From Pseudomonadota bacterium (GTDB lineage: Bacteria; Pseudomonadota; Alphaproteobacteria; Rhizobiales; Rhizobiaceae): a stretch of 64,000 nucleotides of DNA. The position numbers and the translations under genes were made by a program. Positions 1-8,949 of this stretch are shown here, piece by piece. The notes beneath the pieces were generated by a model. That model had not been told where the DNA came from. It saw only the letters and a list, made by a program, of their open reading frames with translations, and did not search any database. Each line of letters opens with the position of its first letter. Position 1 is the stretch's first letter. Location: the NCBI GenBank assembly GCA_023419535.1, contig JAEZXX010000081.1, forward strand, positions 1 through 64,000, written 5' to 3'.

Positions 1-32
1 AAGGCCCCGCCGGATCGCTCCGGCGGGGCCTT
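1..32 (-). terminator. Hairpin terminator downstream of hsp20
   Basis: A perfect inverted repeat has 14-base arms (AAGGCCCCGCCGGA and its complement) around a TCGC tetraloop. It lies 38 bases past the stop codon of the minus-strand hsp20 gene. It is nearly symmetrical, so it could also stop a gene arriving from the left of the window. Confidence 0.75.
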
Positions 33-70
33 GTTCATGTCTGCGGTCCCGTCCGGGAACCGGCGAGCCG

Positions 71-532
71 TCAGGCGGCGTTCGCCTCGATGGCGCGGTT
101 CTCGTTGCCGGCGACCGCGATGTCGATCCGGCGCGGCTTCATCGCCTCGGGGATGATCCGCACGAGATCGATGTGCAGCAGGCCGTGCTTCAGGCTGGCG
201 CCCTTCACCTCGACATGCTCGGCGAGCTGGAAGCGGCGCTCGAAGGCGCGCCCGGCGATGCCGCGATGGAGGTAGCGGGCGGTCTCGCCCTCGGCTTCCG
301 CCTTCTCGCCCTTCACCGTCAGCACGTTCTCGCGGCTTTCGATCGAGAGCTCGCTCTCCTCGAAGCCGGCGACGGCCATGGTGATGCGGTAGGCGTTCTC
401 GCCCGTGCGCTCGATGTTGTAGGGCGGGTAGGACTGCGAATTGTCCACCTGGCCCAGATTGTCCAGCATCGAGAAGAGCCGGTCGAAGCCGACGGTGGAG
501 CGGTACAGCGGAGCGAAATCGACGTTACGCAT
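71..532 (-). CDS. Small heat-shock protein, Hsp20/IbpA family
   Basis: The 153-residue product is a typical bacterial small heat-shock protein. Members form large oligomers that hold unfolding proteins until DnaK and ClpB act. An alpha-crystallin domain spans roughly residues 35-135, with the characteristic early strand NVLTVKGEK and a late LHIDL strand, preceded by the IbpA-like start with FAPLYRSTVGFDRLF. The length is normal for the family. The ATG at 532 has an AGAGGA ribosome site 8 bases upstream. That site is partly sequestered in a hairpin, and a heat-shock-type promoter lies about 110 bases upstream, so control is probably both transcriptional and by RNA temperature sensing. Confidence 0.93.
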   Translation of the reverse strand: MRNVDFAPLYRSTVGFDRLFSMLDNLGQVDNSQSYPPYNIERTGENAYRITMAVAGFEESELSIESRENVLTVKGEKAEAEGETARYLHRGIAGRAFERRFQLAEHVEVKGASLKHGLLHIDLVRIIPEAMKPRRIDIAVAGNENRAIEANAA

Positions 533-636
533 GGGATCTGTCCTCTATTCTTGAGCAACATTTCGGATCGACGGTCGGTTCGAGACCCCGCGTCGCGGCG
601 GCCTCTCGCCCGTCTGCGGCCCGTTTTCGCGACCGC
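533..636 (-). promoter_or_regulatory. ROSE-like RNA thermometer in the hsp20 leader
   Basis: Reading the minus strand toward the start codon, GTTGCTC (559-553) is followed by a 7-base loop and then GAGGAC (545-540), which contains the ribosome site. The two arms pair with a single G-G opposition in the middle. That is the signature of ROSE thermometers in rhizobial hsp20 leaders, where a U(U/C)GCU element pairs with the AGGA of the ribosome site. The leader from the predicted transcription start is about 100 bases, a normal ROSE length. I have not folded the upstream hairpins. Confidence 0.6.
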
Positions 637-643
637 ATCGGAA

Positions 644-672
644 AAATGGTGGCGCGAAAAAGGGGGTTCAAG
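644..672 (-). promoter_or_regulatory. Putative RpoH (sigma-32) promoter for hsp20
   Basis: On the minus strand CTTGAA (672-667) is followed after 15 bases by CACCATTT (651-644). This resembles the heat-shock sigma factor pattern of CTTGAA and CCCCATTT. It faces hsp20 and would give a leader of about 100 bases. Confidence 0.55.
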
Positions 673-815
673 ATCGCGCGCGAATCGCCCGCCGAAAATT
701 TTGGCGACCGGCCGCTCTCTCCTGAACGAATTATGAACGCGCCCTTCCGGTCGCGTTCACTTTACCGATGGCATGGTCCGATCCACACCGACCGGAGCGA
801 AAGGGAGGGTGGACG

Positions 816-1193
816 ATGAAGGCGCTTCTGATCGCACTCGCTGTCGCGACGTCGCTGACGACCCCGCCGATGGCGGCCCATGCCGTCGACCGGCACGGGG
901 GCCACGAGACGGTGCGGGACCGCGAAGCCGGATTGGGCCACCACGGCCCGCTCGGCGAACGACAGGTCGAGCGGATCGTCCATGGCGAGGGCTTCGTGGA
1001 GATCGTCGAGCTCCAGCGAAACCGCGATCGCTACGACGTCGAGGCCGTGCGGCCCAACGGCTCGGTGCACCGCCTCGCCATCGATGCCCATGACGGTTCG
1101 GTGATCCGTAAGGAGCGGCTCGGCTGGGCGCGCGGACCCTCCGCGCAGGATCATGCCCGGCGAACGGGTCTTGAGTTCCGCTTCGGCTTCTAG
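816..1193 (+). CDS. Small secreted PepSY-like protein
   Basis: The 125-residue product starts with a clear signal peptide (MKALLIALAVATS, cleavage near AAHA). It continues as a charged domain in which residues about 45-115 resemble PepSY-type modules, with an EGF-V-IVELQRNRDRYDVEAV strand pattern and a DAHDGSVI turn. PepSY domains are found in periplasmic proteins and may inhibit proteases or bind ligands. No enzyme motif is visible. The ATG at 816 is chosen because it has an AGGGAGG ribosome site just upstream; an in-frame ATG at 768 would put 16 hydrophilic residues before the signal peptide. It is monocistronic, with a terminator downstream. Confidence 0.7.
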   Translation: MKALLIALAVATSLTTPPMAAHAVDRHGGHETVRDREAGLGHHGPLGERQVERIVHGEGFVEIVELQRNRDRYDVEAVRPNGSVHRLAIDAHDGSVIRKERLGWARGPSAQDHARRTGLEFRFGF

Positions 1194-1250
1194 CCGCAAG
1201 CGCATCAGAACGGTCACGGCGTCCCGTCCCTTCCGCCGTGGCCGCTTGGA

Positions 1251-1280
1251 GCCGGAAGCCTCGGAACGGGGGCTTCCGGC
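1251..1280 (+). terminator. Hairpin terminator after the PepSY-like gene
   Basis: Perfect 10-base arms GCCGGAAGCC and GGCTTCCGGC surround a 10-base loop and are followed by a pyrimidine-rich stretch. It lies between the plus-strand gene ending at 1193 and the minus-strand gene ending at 1337, so it may act in both directions. Confidence 0.75.
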
Positions 1281-1336
1281 TTCTATCCTTCGGCTCCCCT
1301 TCGGACCGATTCCCCTAGGGGACCCCGGATTTAAGT

Positions 1337-2671
1337 CTATCGAGCGGTCGGTTCGTCCTGCGGGGCGGAGTCCTCGCCGGACGGGGCCCGCAGCGCGTCG
1401 AGGCTGGTGGAGCCGCGCGCCACGATCGCGTTGTCGTGGGTGACCGGCGAGACCGCAGGCCCGCGTCCGTTCCAGTTGAAGCTGTCGGCGCGGCCCGGAG
1501 CGGCCGGCTGGACGATGCCGCTGAGGACGAGGCGCTCGCGCGGAGAGGGGCCCTGATCCTGGATCTGAGTGCCGCCGCCGAGCAGCGTGTCGGCGCCGTC
1601 GAAGCCCGGATCGTTCATGGCGACGGGCTCGGTGCGCACGCTGTCGGGGCTGCGACGGATCGCCGGCAGGTCGCCCTGACCGATCTGCTGCGGCGCGAGG
1701 CTGACGAGCATGTCGTCGACGCTGAGGCCGAGGCGCGAGACGATCGGCTTCTCGACATAGTAGGCGAGCTTGGCCGCGCCCGCCGCCGTCATGGTGATGC
1801 CGTCGGAGTTGCGCAGGCGCGCCGGCTGACCGGCGGGGTCCGGCCCCGAGGTGATGAAGGCGCCGGCGGAATCGACGAAGCCGTTCCAGATGTCGATGAA
1901 CTCGCCCTCGGCGGAAGCGGCCGCACGGCGGTAGATGTCGTTCAGGAAGACCATGTCCTCGGTCATCCGGTTCGCCTGGAAGGCGGGCATGCCGACCCAG
2001 ATGAGGGGCAGGTCGCGCGTCTGCGCGATGTCCGCCAGGGCCTCGGCGCGGCGGGCATATTCGGCGGTCCAGGCATCGGAGCGCACCGGCTCGGAGGCGC
2101 CGCCGACGCGGATGGCCTGCCGGTCGTTCGCCCCGAGCATGACGACGACGAGATCGGGCTGGACCTCGTCGATCATCTTCGGCAGTTCGCCCAGCCAGTC
2201 GTAGTAGTCGGCGCGCACGAGGCCGGACGAGCCCTCGGAGCGCCCGGTGATGCGCACGTCGCGGTTGCCCGCGAAGCTTTCGGTCAGGCCGCGCGACAGG
2301 CTGGCCGCCATGAAGTCGCCGACGACGAGGACGTCGCGGGCGTTCTCGGCCTTGTCCACCGCCGGCACCGCGGGCGCGGCGGCCACGGCGGGCGCGGCGG
2401 AAGGCTGCCGCTGGCGCCGAGGTTGCGCCTGCCGCTGGCGGTTGCCCTGGCGCGGCCGGGCCTGCTGGCGCTGCGGGCGGGCCTGCTGGCGCTGCACCTG
2501 CGGCTGCTGCTGAACGCCGACGGGCGGGCCGAACAGCATCTCCATGATATTGCGCGGCCGCTGCTGCGCCTCGGCGGAGACGACGTCGGCGGTGACGAGC
2601 CCGAGCGAAAGCGGGACGGTGAGGACCAGAATCCGCCCCCGGCGCGTGTGCGTTCGTCCCGCCATCGTCAC
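1337..2671 (-). CDS. DUF459-type SGNH-like periplasmic protein
   Basis: The 444-residue protein has an N-terminal hydrophobic signal or anchor (about residues 12-35), a Gln/Arg/Pro/Ala-rich linker (55-105) and an SGNH-hydrolase-like domain (about 112-320). The fold blocks are recognisable: VLVVGDF at 114-120, MLGAND at 178-183 and DGIT at 290-293. The GDS nucleophile position reads GDF and the terminal DxxH position reads DGIT, so the usual serine and histidine of the triad are not where expected. Its start lies one base beyond the end of the upstream transglycosylase gene, so the two are probably co-transcribed. This suggests a peptidoglycan or envelope role. Activity as an esterase is doubtful. 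Confidence 0.8.
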   Translation of the reverse strand: MTMAGRTHTRRGRILVLTVPLSLGLVTADVVSAEAQQRPRNIMEMLFGPPVGVQQQPQVQRQQARPQRQQARPRQGNRQRQAQPRRQRQPSAAPAVAAAPAVPAVDKAENARDVLVVGDFMAASLSRGLTESFAGNRDVRITGRSEGSSGLVRADYYDWLGELPKMIDEVQPDLVVVMLGANDRQAIRVGGASEPVRSDAWTAEYARRAEALADIAQTRDLPLIWVGMPAFQANRMTEDMVFLNDIYRRAAASAEGEFIDIWNGFVDSAGAFITSGPDPAGQPARLRNSDGITMTAAGAAKLAYYVEKPIVSRLGLSVDDMLVSLAPQQIGQGDLPAIRRSPDSVRTEPVAMNDPGFDGADTLLGGGTQIQDQGPSPRERLVLSGIVQPAAPGRADSFNWNGRGPAVSPVTHDNAIVARGSTSLDALRAPSGEDSAPQDEPTAR

Positions 2672-2672
2672 C

Positions 2673-3905
2673 TCAGTTCCGTCGCAGCGCGTCGAGCAGC
2701 GCCTTGGAGGCGTTTCCGTCCGGCGCGATCCCGGCGCCCCGCTGGAAGGCGGTGATGGCGCCGCGCGAGCCCGAGCCGATCAGTCCGTCGATCGCCCCGT
2801 CGTAATAGCCCCGCTGGCTCAAACGCTGCTGCATTTCCTGCCGTTCCGCCATGGTCAGGGGCGTGTATCCGCGCGGCCAGGACCGGGCGAAGGGGCCGCC
2901 GCCCGCGATCCTGTCGGCCAGATGCCCGACCGTCAATGCGTAGGTGTCGGCGTTGTTGTAGTTCTTGATGACGAAGAAGTTGCGCGTCATCAGGAAGACC
3001 GGCCCGTTCGGGCCTTCCGGCATGACGAGGTTGGCGTTCTGCGAACGGTCCGGGAAGGCCCGGCCGCCGACGCGCGCGAAGCCCAGCCGCTCCCATTCGG
3101 CGATGGTCTTGTTGGAGCGGTCGAGGCTCTGGAGGTTGCGGCCCTGCGGCGGCTGCACCTCGTAGCCCCAGGTCTGGCCCGGACGCCAGCCGTTGTCGCG
3201 CAGGAGGTTCGCGGCGGTGGCGAGCGCGTCGGGGATCGAGTTCCAGATGTCGGCGCGGCCGTCTCCGTCCATGTCGACCGCCCACGCCTGGTAGGAGGTC
3301 GGGATGAACTGGGTGTGGCCCATGGCCCCTGCCCAGGAGCCGGTGAGGCCGGCCGGAGAGATGTGACCGTCCTGGACGATCTTCAGCGCGGCGATCAGCT
3401 GCTGGCGGGCGAAGCGCGCCCGGCGCTGGTCGTAGACGGCGAGCGTCGCGAGCGCCTGGGGCACGCTCTTCAGCCGCTGCGGGTTCTCGAGCGCGGCGCC
3501 GTAGTTCGATTCCACCGACCAGATGGCGAGGAGGACCTGACGCGGCACGCCGAAGCGCTGCTCGATCCGGTCGAGCCAGGGAGCCCACTGGCGGGCGAGC
3601 TGCTGCCCCTGCGCGATCGTCTGCTCGTTGACGCGATTGTCGACATAGTCCCAGACGCGGCTCTGGAACTCGGCCTGGTTGCGCGCGCGCTCGATGGTGT
3701 CGTGATCGGGCTCGGTCACGCCCGCGAAGACCGCGCGATAGGTCTCGCGCCGGATGCCGCTCTGGGCCGCCGTGGATTCGAAATTGGCGATCCACTGGCG
3801 GAACTGCGCATCGGCGGCGGCGGGCATGGTCGAACTCAGCGCCAGGGTCGCGGCGACGACGGCTGTCTTCACGAAGGTCGCGACAGCGGCTCTCGGTGCA
3901 GGCAT
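2673..3905 (-). CDS. Lytic murein transglycosylase, MltB-like, with peptidoglycan-binding domain
   Basis: The 410-residue protein has a signal peptide (residues 1-33), an SLT_2/MltB catalytic domain (about 35-330) and a C-terminal PG_binding_1 domain (about 345-405). The catalytic glutamate is E132 in the motif WSVESNYG. The domain order matches soluble or periplasmic alphaproteobacterial MltB homologues, which cleave the MurNAc-GlcNAc bond to form 1,6-anhydroMurNAc. There is no lipobox. It is the first gene of a two-gene unit with the DUF459 protein. Its recycling products could feed murQ at 23 kb, although the genes are not linked. Confidence 0.9.
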   Translation of the reverse strand: MPAPRAAVATFVKTAVVAATLALSSTMPAAADAQFRQWIANFESTAAQSGIRRETYRAVFAGVTEPDHDTIERARNQAEFQSRVWDYVDNRVNEQTIAQGQQLARQWAPWLDRIEQRFGVPRQVLLAIWSVESNYGAALENPQRLKSVPQALATLAVYDQRRARFARQQLIAALKIVQDGHISPAGLTGSWAGAMGHTQFIPTSYQAWAVDMDGDGRADIWNSIPDALATAANLLRDNGWRPGQTWGYEVQPPQGRNLQSLDRSNKTIAEWERLGFARVGGRAFPDRSQNANLVMPEGPNGPVFLMTRNFFVIKNYNNADTYALTVGHLADRIAGGGPFARSWPRGYTPLTMAERQEMQQRLSQRGYYDGAIDGLIGSGSRGAITAFQRGAGIAPDGNASKALLDALRRN

Positions 3906-4106
3906 GGGCTACTCCGTCGGAGGAACGTTGCTCGGGAACGTCCGATGATAGGGGCAGGTCGTTAACGGCGTCTTTACCACGTCGAACGGCCAAGCTCCGG
4001 GAGCTGCGCGACCGCCCTCGAATTCACCCATCATTTCAAGGCGAAATGACGGCGCGAGCACCCGTGCGCGGATCGGCCCGCCGGAAACGGGATCTTCACG
4101 ATCCCG

Positions 4107-5015
4107 TCAGGCGTTCGCCTCGCCGCGGAAGAGCGGCCCGGCCTGCCGGGCCCGCTCGCGCAGAAAATCGGCGAGGACGCGGATGCGCGGCGCGGGCGCC
4201 AGCTCTTCGTGGCAGACCAGCCAGTAGGTGCGGTCGAGGAAGAGCTCGCCCGGAAGGATGGGCTGCAGGCCGGCGTGCCGACAGGCGATGTAGTGGGGCA
4301 GGATGCACAGGCCGTAGCCGGCGAGACCGGCGGCGAGCTGGGCCTGGATGGACGAGCTCTGATAGCTCGCCCGCATGCCCGGAAGGATGTCCTTCAGATA
4401 GTCGAGCCCCGGCGAGAAGATCATGTCGTCGATGTAGCCGATCAAGGGATGGGCTGTGACGTCGTCGCGGCGTTCGATGGGGGCGTGGGCGTTCAGATAG
4501 TCGCGCGCGGCGTAGAGGAAGAGACGGTAGCCGGCGAGCCGCTCCTGACGGTAGGGCCCGCTCGCCGGCGGATGGAGCGTGACGGCGAGATCGGCCTCGC
4601 GGCGCGACAGCGAAACGATCTGCTGGAGGGTGACGAATTCCACGGCGAGGCCCGGATGCTCCTGCGCGAAACCCGGCAGCTTGTCGGCGAGGAAGAAGTT
4701 GCCGAAGCCCTCGGGCGTGGAGAGCCGCACGACGCCCCGCGCCACCATCCGCCCGCCCGGCTCGCCCGAGCCGACGAGCTCGGCCTGCCGTTCCATCGCC
4801 TTGGCCTGCTCGACGAGGCGTCCGCCGGCCGTCGTCGGCGCGTAGCCCTTGGGGCTGCGCTCGAAGAGGCGCTGGCCGAGCGCGCGCTCCAGCCGGTCGA
4901 TCCGGCGCGAGACGGTGACGTGGCTGGTGCGCAGCTCGCGCGCCGCCGAGGACAGCTGGCCGGTCCGCGCGACGGCGAGGAAGTGGCGAAGATCGTCCCA
5001 GGAGAAGCCCGACAT
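4107..5015 (-). CDS. LysR-family transcriptional regulator
   Basis: This 302-residue LysR regulator has an N-terminal winged helix-turn-helix (about residues 5-65, with LRHFLAVARTGQLSSAARELRTSHVTVSRRIDRLE) read in pieces FLAVARTGQLSSAA and VSRRIDRLE, and a substrate-binding effector domain from about 90. I chose the ATG at 5015; a GTG at 5021 would add two residues. It diverges from the ABC transporter operon beginning at 5294. A 21-base palindrome lies 30 bases upstream of its own start. That arrangement is standard for a LysR protein that controls itself and the divergent operon. The effector is unknown and may be the imported substrate. Confidence 0.88.
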   Translation of the reverse strand: MSGFSWDDLRHFLAVARTGQLSSAARELRTSHVTVSRRIDRLERALGQRLFERSPKGYAPTTAGGRLVEQAKAMERQAELVGSGEPGGRMVARGVVRLSTPEGFGNFFLADKLPGFAQEHPGLAVEFVTLQQIVSLSRREADLAVTLHPPASGPYRQERLAGYRLFLYAARDYLNAHAPIERRDDVTAHPLIGYIDDMIFSPGLDYLKDILPGMRASYQSSSIQAQLAAGLAGYGLCILPHYIACRHAGLQPILPGELFLDRTYWLVCHEELAPAPRIRVLADFLRERARQAGPLFRGEANA

Positions 5016-5044
5016 GAGCACCGATCCGATTTCGATTGAACGAA

Positions 5045-5065
5045 TTCGTACAGCGTTTGTACGAA
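5045..5065. promoter_or_regulatory. Perfect palindromic operator between lysR and the ABC operon
   Basis: Arms TTCGTACA (5045-5052) and TGTACGAA (5058-5065) are perfect complements separated by 5 bases. The element contains the T-N11-A pattern of LysR boxes (T at 5049, A at 5061) and sits in the divergent promoter region. An adjacent CGAATTCG palindrome at 5041-5048 overlaps it. Confidence 0.7.
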
Positions 5066-5293
5066 AATCGCCATTCTAGGGGCGAAGGTCGAGTGTTAGC
5101 GTCCCTCTCGTCCGAGCGGGCAGGCGGGAGGAGATCGGCCGCGCGCAAAGGATAGTCCGGATGATCGCGAGATCGGTCCGGACGGGGAGAGGTGCCGACG
5201 AAAACAAGCCGCCCGATGCGCGACGTCCGCGCATGAGGAGCGGTCTGGCTCGCGCGTCTCCCGGCGATCGTCGTATCAAACGGGAGGAAACGC

Positions 5294-6505
5294 ATGAGAC
5301 GTCTGGCCACCATCACCGCCGCATTCCTGGCCGCAAGCGCGATGCCCGCGCTGGCCCAGATCTCCGACGACATCGTCAAGATCGGCATTCTGAACGATCA
5401 GTCGGGCGTCTACGCCGATTTCGGCGGACGCTGGTCCTACGAGGCCGCCCTGATGGCGGTCGAGGATTTCGGCGGCGAGGTCAACGGCGTGCCGATCGAG
5501 GTCGTCACCGCCGACCACCAGAACAAGCCCGACGTCGCCGCGAACTTCGCCCGCCAGTGGTACGACACCGAGCAGGTGGACACGATCATGGAGCTGACCA
5601 CCTCCTCGGTGGCGCTCGCGGTCCAGGGGATCTCGCGCGAGCTCGGCAAGGTCAGCCTCGTCACCGGCGCGGCGACGGCGGAACTCACCGGCGCGCAGTG
5701 CTCCCCCACCGGCTTCCACTGGGCCTACGACACGCACATGCTGGCGGTCGGCACCGGCGGCGCGCTGGTCGAGCAGGGCGGCGACTCCTGGTTCTTCCTC
5801 ACCGCCGACTACGCCTTCGGCTACTCGCTCGAGGAGCAGACCACCAAGTTCGTGACCGACAACGGCGGCAGCGTCGTCGGCGCCGTCCGCCACCCGCTGG
5901 CCACCACCGACTTCTCGTCCTTCCTCCTGCAGGCGCAGTCCTCCGGCGCGAAGGTCATCGGCCTCGCGAACGCCGGCCTCGACACGGCGAACGCCGTGCT
6001 GCAGGCCTCCGAGTTCGGCATCGTCCAGAGCGGCCAGCGCCTCGCCGCGCTCCTCTTCACGCTGGCGGAGGTGCACGGCCTCGGCCTTCAGGCCGCGCAG
6101 GGCCTGACGCTGACGGAAAGCTTCTACTGGAACCGCGACGACGAGAGCCGCGAGTTCGGGCGCCGCTTCTTCGAGCGCACCGAGCGCATGCCGAACATGA
6201 TCCAGGCCGCCACCTATTCGGGCGTCCTGCACTATCTGAAGTCCGTCCAGGAGGCGGGCACCGACGAAGGCGCCGCCGTCGCCGCCAAGATGAAGGAGCT
6301 TCCGGTCGAGGACGTCTTCGCGCGCGGCGCGAGCGTGCAGGAGAACGGTCGCCTCATCTCCGACGCCTACCTCATGGAGGTGAAGAGGCCAGACGAGAGC
6401 ACCGAGCCCTGGGACTATTTCGAGGTCCTCTCCACGGTTCCGGGCGAGGACGCCTACCTCTCCGTCGAGGAGAGCGGCTGCGACACCGCCCCCTGGGCCC
6501 AGTAG
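5294..6505 (+). CDS. Branched-chain-type ABC transporter substrate-binding protein
   Basis: The 403-residue periplasmic protein belongs to the LivJ/Peripla_BP_6 family. It has a 21-residue signal peptide ending ALA before QISDDIVKIGI, and then the family start in which the ligand-binding lobe opens with ILNDQSGVYADFGG. A GGGAGG ribosome site precedes the ATG. It is the first gene of the run controlled from the lysR divergent promoter. Members bind amino acids, short amides, aromatic acids or urea, so the ligand cannot be assigned. The downstream branched-acyl catabolic genes suggest a small carboxylate or alcohol-derived compound. Confidence 0.88.
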   Translation: MRRLATITAAFLAASAMPALAQISDDIVKIGILNDQSGVYADFGGRWSYEAALMAVEDFGGEVNGVPIEVVTADHQNKPDVAANFARQWYDTEQVDTIMELTTSSVALAVQGISRELGKVSLVTGAATAELTGAQCSPTGFHWAYDTHMLAVGTGGALVEQGGDSWFFLTADYAFGYSLEEQTTKFVTDNGGSVVGAVRHPLATTDFSSFLLQAQSSGAKVIGLANAGLDTANAVLQASEFGIVQSGQRLAALLFTLAEVHGLGLQAAQGLTLTESFYWNRDDESREFGRRFFERTERMPNMIQAATYSGVLHYLKSVQEAGTDEGAAVAAKMKELPVEDVFARGASVQENGRLISDAYLMEVKRPDESTEPWDYFEVLSTVPGEDAYLSVEESGCDTAPWAQ

Positions 6506-6512
6506 GCGCGCC

Positions 6513-7332
6513 GTGGCGCAGACGATGATCCGTCAAAGCGGGGAGGCGGCGTCGGCCGCTCCCCCGTCCGCCTCCGCAGGCCGCGCCCCCGGCGAGGTCG
6601 TCCTCTCCTGCCGGGGGCTGCGGCGCGACTTCGGCGGCTTCACCGCCGTCAAGGACGTCGACCTCGACGTCGAGCATGCCCGCGTCCACGCCCTCATCGG
6701 GCCGAACGGGGCGGGCAAGACGACGGTCTTCAACCTTCTGACCAAGTTCCTCCAGCCGACCAGGGGCGAGATCCGCTTTCTCGGCGAGGACATCACCCGG
6801 CTCTCGCCCTCCAAGGTTGCGCGGAAGGGGCTGGTGCGCTCCTTCCAGATCTCGGCGACCTTCCCGCATCTGACGGTTCTCGAGAACGTGCGCGTCGCGC
6901 TGCAGCGCCCGAGCGGGCTCGCGGTGCAGTTCTGGCGCCCGCTCTCCTCGCTCGACCGCCTGAACGGCCGCGCGCTGGAGCTGATCGAGCGCGTCGGCCT
7001 GTCCGACGCCACCCACACGCTCGCCGCCGATCTCTCCTACGGCCGCAAGCGGGTGCTGGAGATCGCGACGACGCTCGCGCTCGACCCGAAGGTCCTCCTC
7101 CTCGACGAGCCGATGGCCGGCATGGGCCACGAGGACGTCGGCACCGTCTCCGAGATCATCCGCGACGTGGCGCGCGAGCACGCCGTCCTGATGGTCGAGC
7201 ACAATCTCAAGGTCGTCGCCGACCTCTGCGACACCGTCACCGTGCTCCAGCGCGGCGAGATCCTGGCCGCCGGCGACTACGCGACCGTCGCCAACGACGA
7301 GCGGGTGCGCACCGCCTACATGGGGACCGAGC

Positions 7333-7340
<8 letters not shown>
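6513..7340 (+). CDS. Branched-chain-type ABC transporter ATP-binding protein (LivG-like)
   Basis: The 275-residue ATPase has Walker A GPNGAGKTT, the family-typical signature LSYGRKR in place of LSGGQ, and Walker B VLLLDEP followed by the H-loop region VEHNLKVV. It powers uptake together with the LivF-like ATPase. The GTG at 6513 is favoured by an AGTAGG sequence 8 bases upstream; an ATG at 6525 is possible. The first 30 residues are an Ala/Pro-rich extension before the ABC domain. It overlaps the next gene by 8 bases. Confidence 0.9.
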
Positions 7341-8058
<718 letters not shown>

Positions 8059-8061
8059 GCC

Positions 8062-8949
8062 TTGGACACGATCTTCGGCATTCCGGTCGCCGCCTTTCTC
8101 GGGCAGCTTCTCGTCGGGCTGATCAACGGCTCGTTCTACGCGATGCTCTCCTTGGGCCTCGCCATCATCTTCGGCCTGCTTCGCATCATCAACTTCGCCC
8201 ACGGCGCCCAGTACATGCTCGGTGCCTTCATTGGCTCGCTGCTGCTGACCTCCTCGGGCATCGGCTTCTGGCCGGCGCTGATCCTGGCGCCGCTCCTCGT
8301 CGGCCTCATGGGCATGCTGGTGGAGCGCGTCGCGCTCTCGCGGCTCTACGAGGTCGACCATCTCTACGGCCTCCTCTTCACCTTCGGCCTCGCGCTCGTG
8401 ATCGAGGGCATGTTCCGCTACTGGTTCGGCGCCGCCGGCACGCCCTATCCGACCCCTGCGATCCTCCAGGGCGGCACCAATCTCGGCTTCATGTTCCTGC
8501 CGAACTATCGCGGCTTCACCGTCGTCGCCTCTCTCGTCGTGTGCGTCGCCGTCTGGCTCCTGATCGAGAAGACGCGGCTCGGGGCGACGCTGCGCGCCGC
8601 GCAGGAGAACCCGACGCTCGTTCGCGCCTTCGGCATCAACGTGCCGCTGCTCCTGACCTTCACCTACGGGCTCGGCGCCGCGCTCGCGGGCCTTGCCGGC
8701 ATCCTCGCGGCGCCGATCTACCAGGTCTCGCCGATGATGGGCTCGCAGATCATCATCGTCGTCTTCGCGGTCGTCGTCGTCGGCGGCATGGGCTCGATCG
8801 GCGGGGCGATCGTCACCGGCTACCTGCTCGGCCTCGCCGAGGGCCTGACGCGCGTCTTCTATCCCGAAGCCTCCAACATCGTGATCTTCGTCATCATGGC
8901 GATCGTGCTTCTGGTGCGCCCCGCCGGACTGTTCGGGAGGGCCGCCTGA
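8062..8949 (+). CDS. Branched-chain-type ABC transporter permease (LivH-like)
   Basis: This 295-residue integral membrane protein has about eight hydrophobic segments. It carries the LivH-type opening INGSFYAMLSLGLAIIFGL and the cytoplasmic loop ENPTLVRAFGIN that contacts the ATPases. A TTG at 8062 is the only start that keeps the full first helix; it comes 3 bases after the preceding stop. The stop overlaps the ATG of the next permease by one base. Confidence 0.9.
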   Translation: MDTIFGIPVAAFLGQLLVGLINGSFYAMLSLGLAIIFGLLRIINFAHGAQYMLGAFIGSLLLTSSGIGFWPALILAPLLVGLMGMLVERVALSRLYEVDHLYGLLFTFGLALVIEGMFRYWFGAAGTPYPTPAILQGGTNLGFMFLPNYRGFTVVASLVVCVAVWLLIEKTRLGATLRAAQENPTLVRAFGINVPLLLTFTYGLGAALAGLAGILAAPIYQVSPMMGSQIIIVVFAVVVVGGMGSIGGAIVTGYLLGLAEGLTRVFYPEASNIVIFVIMAIVLLVRPAGLFGRAA

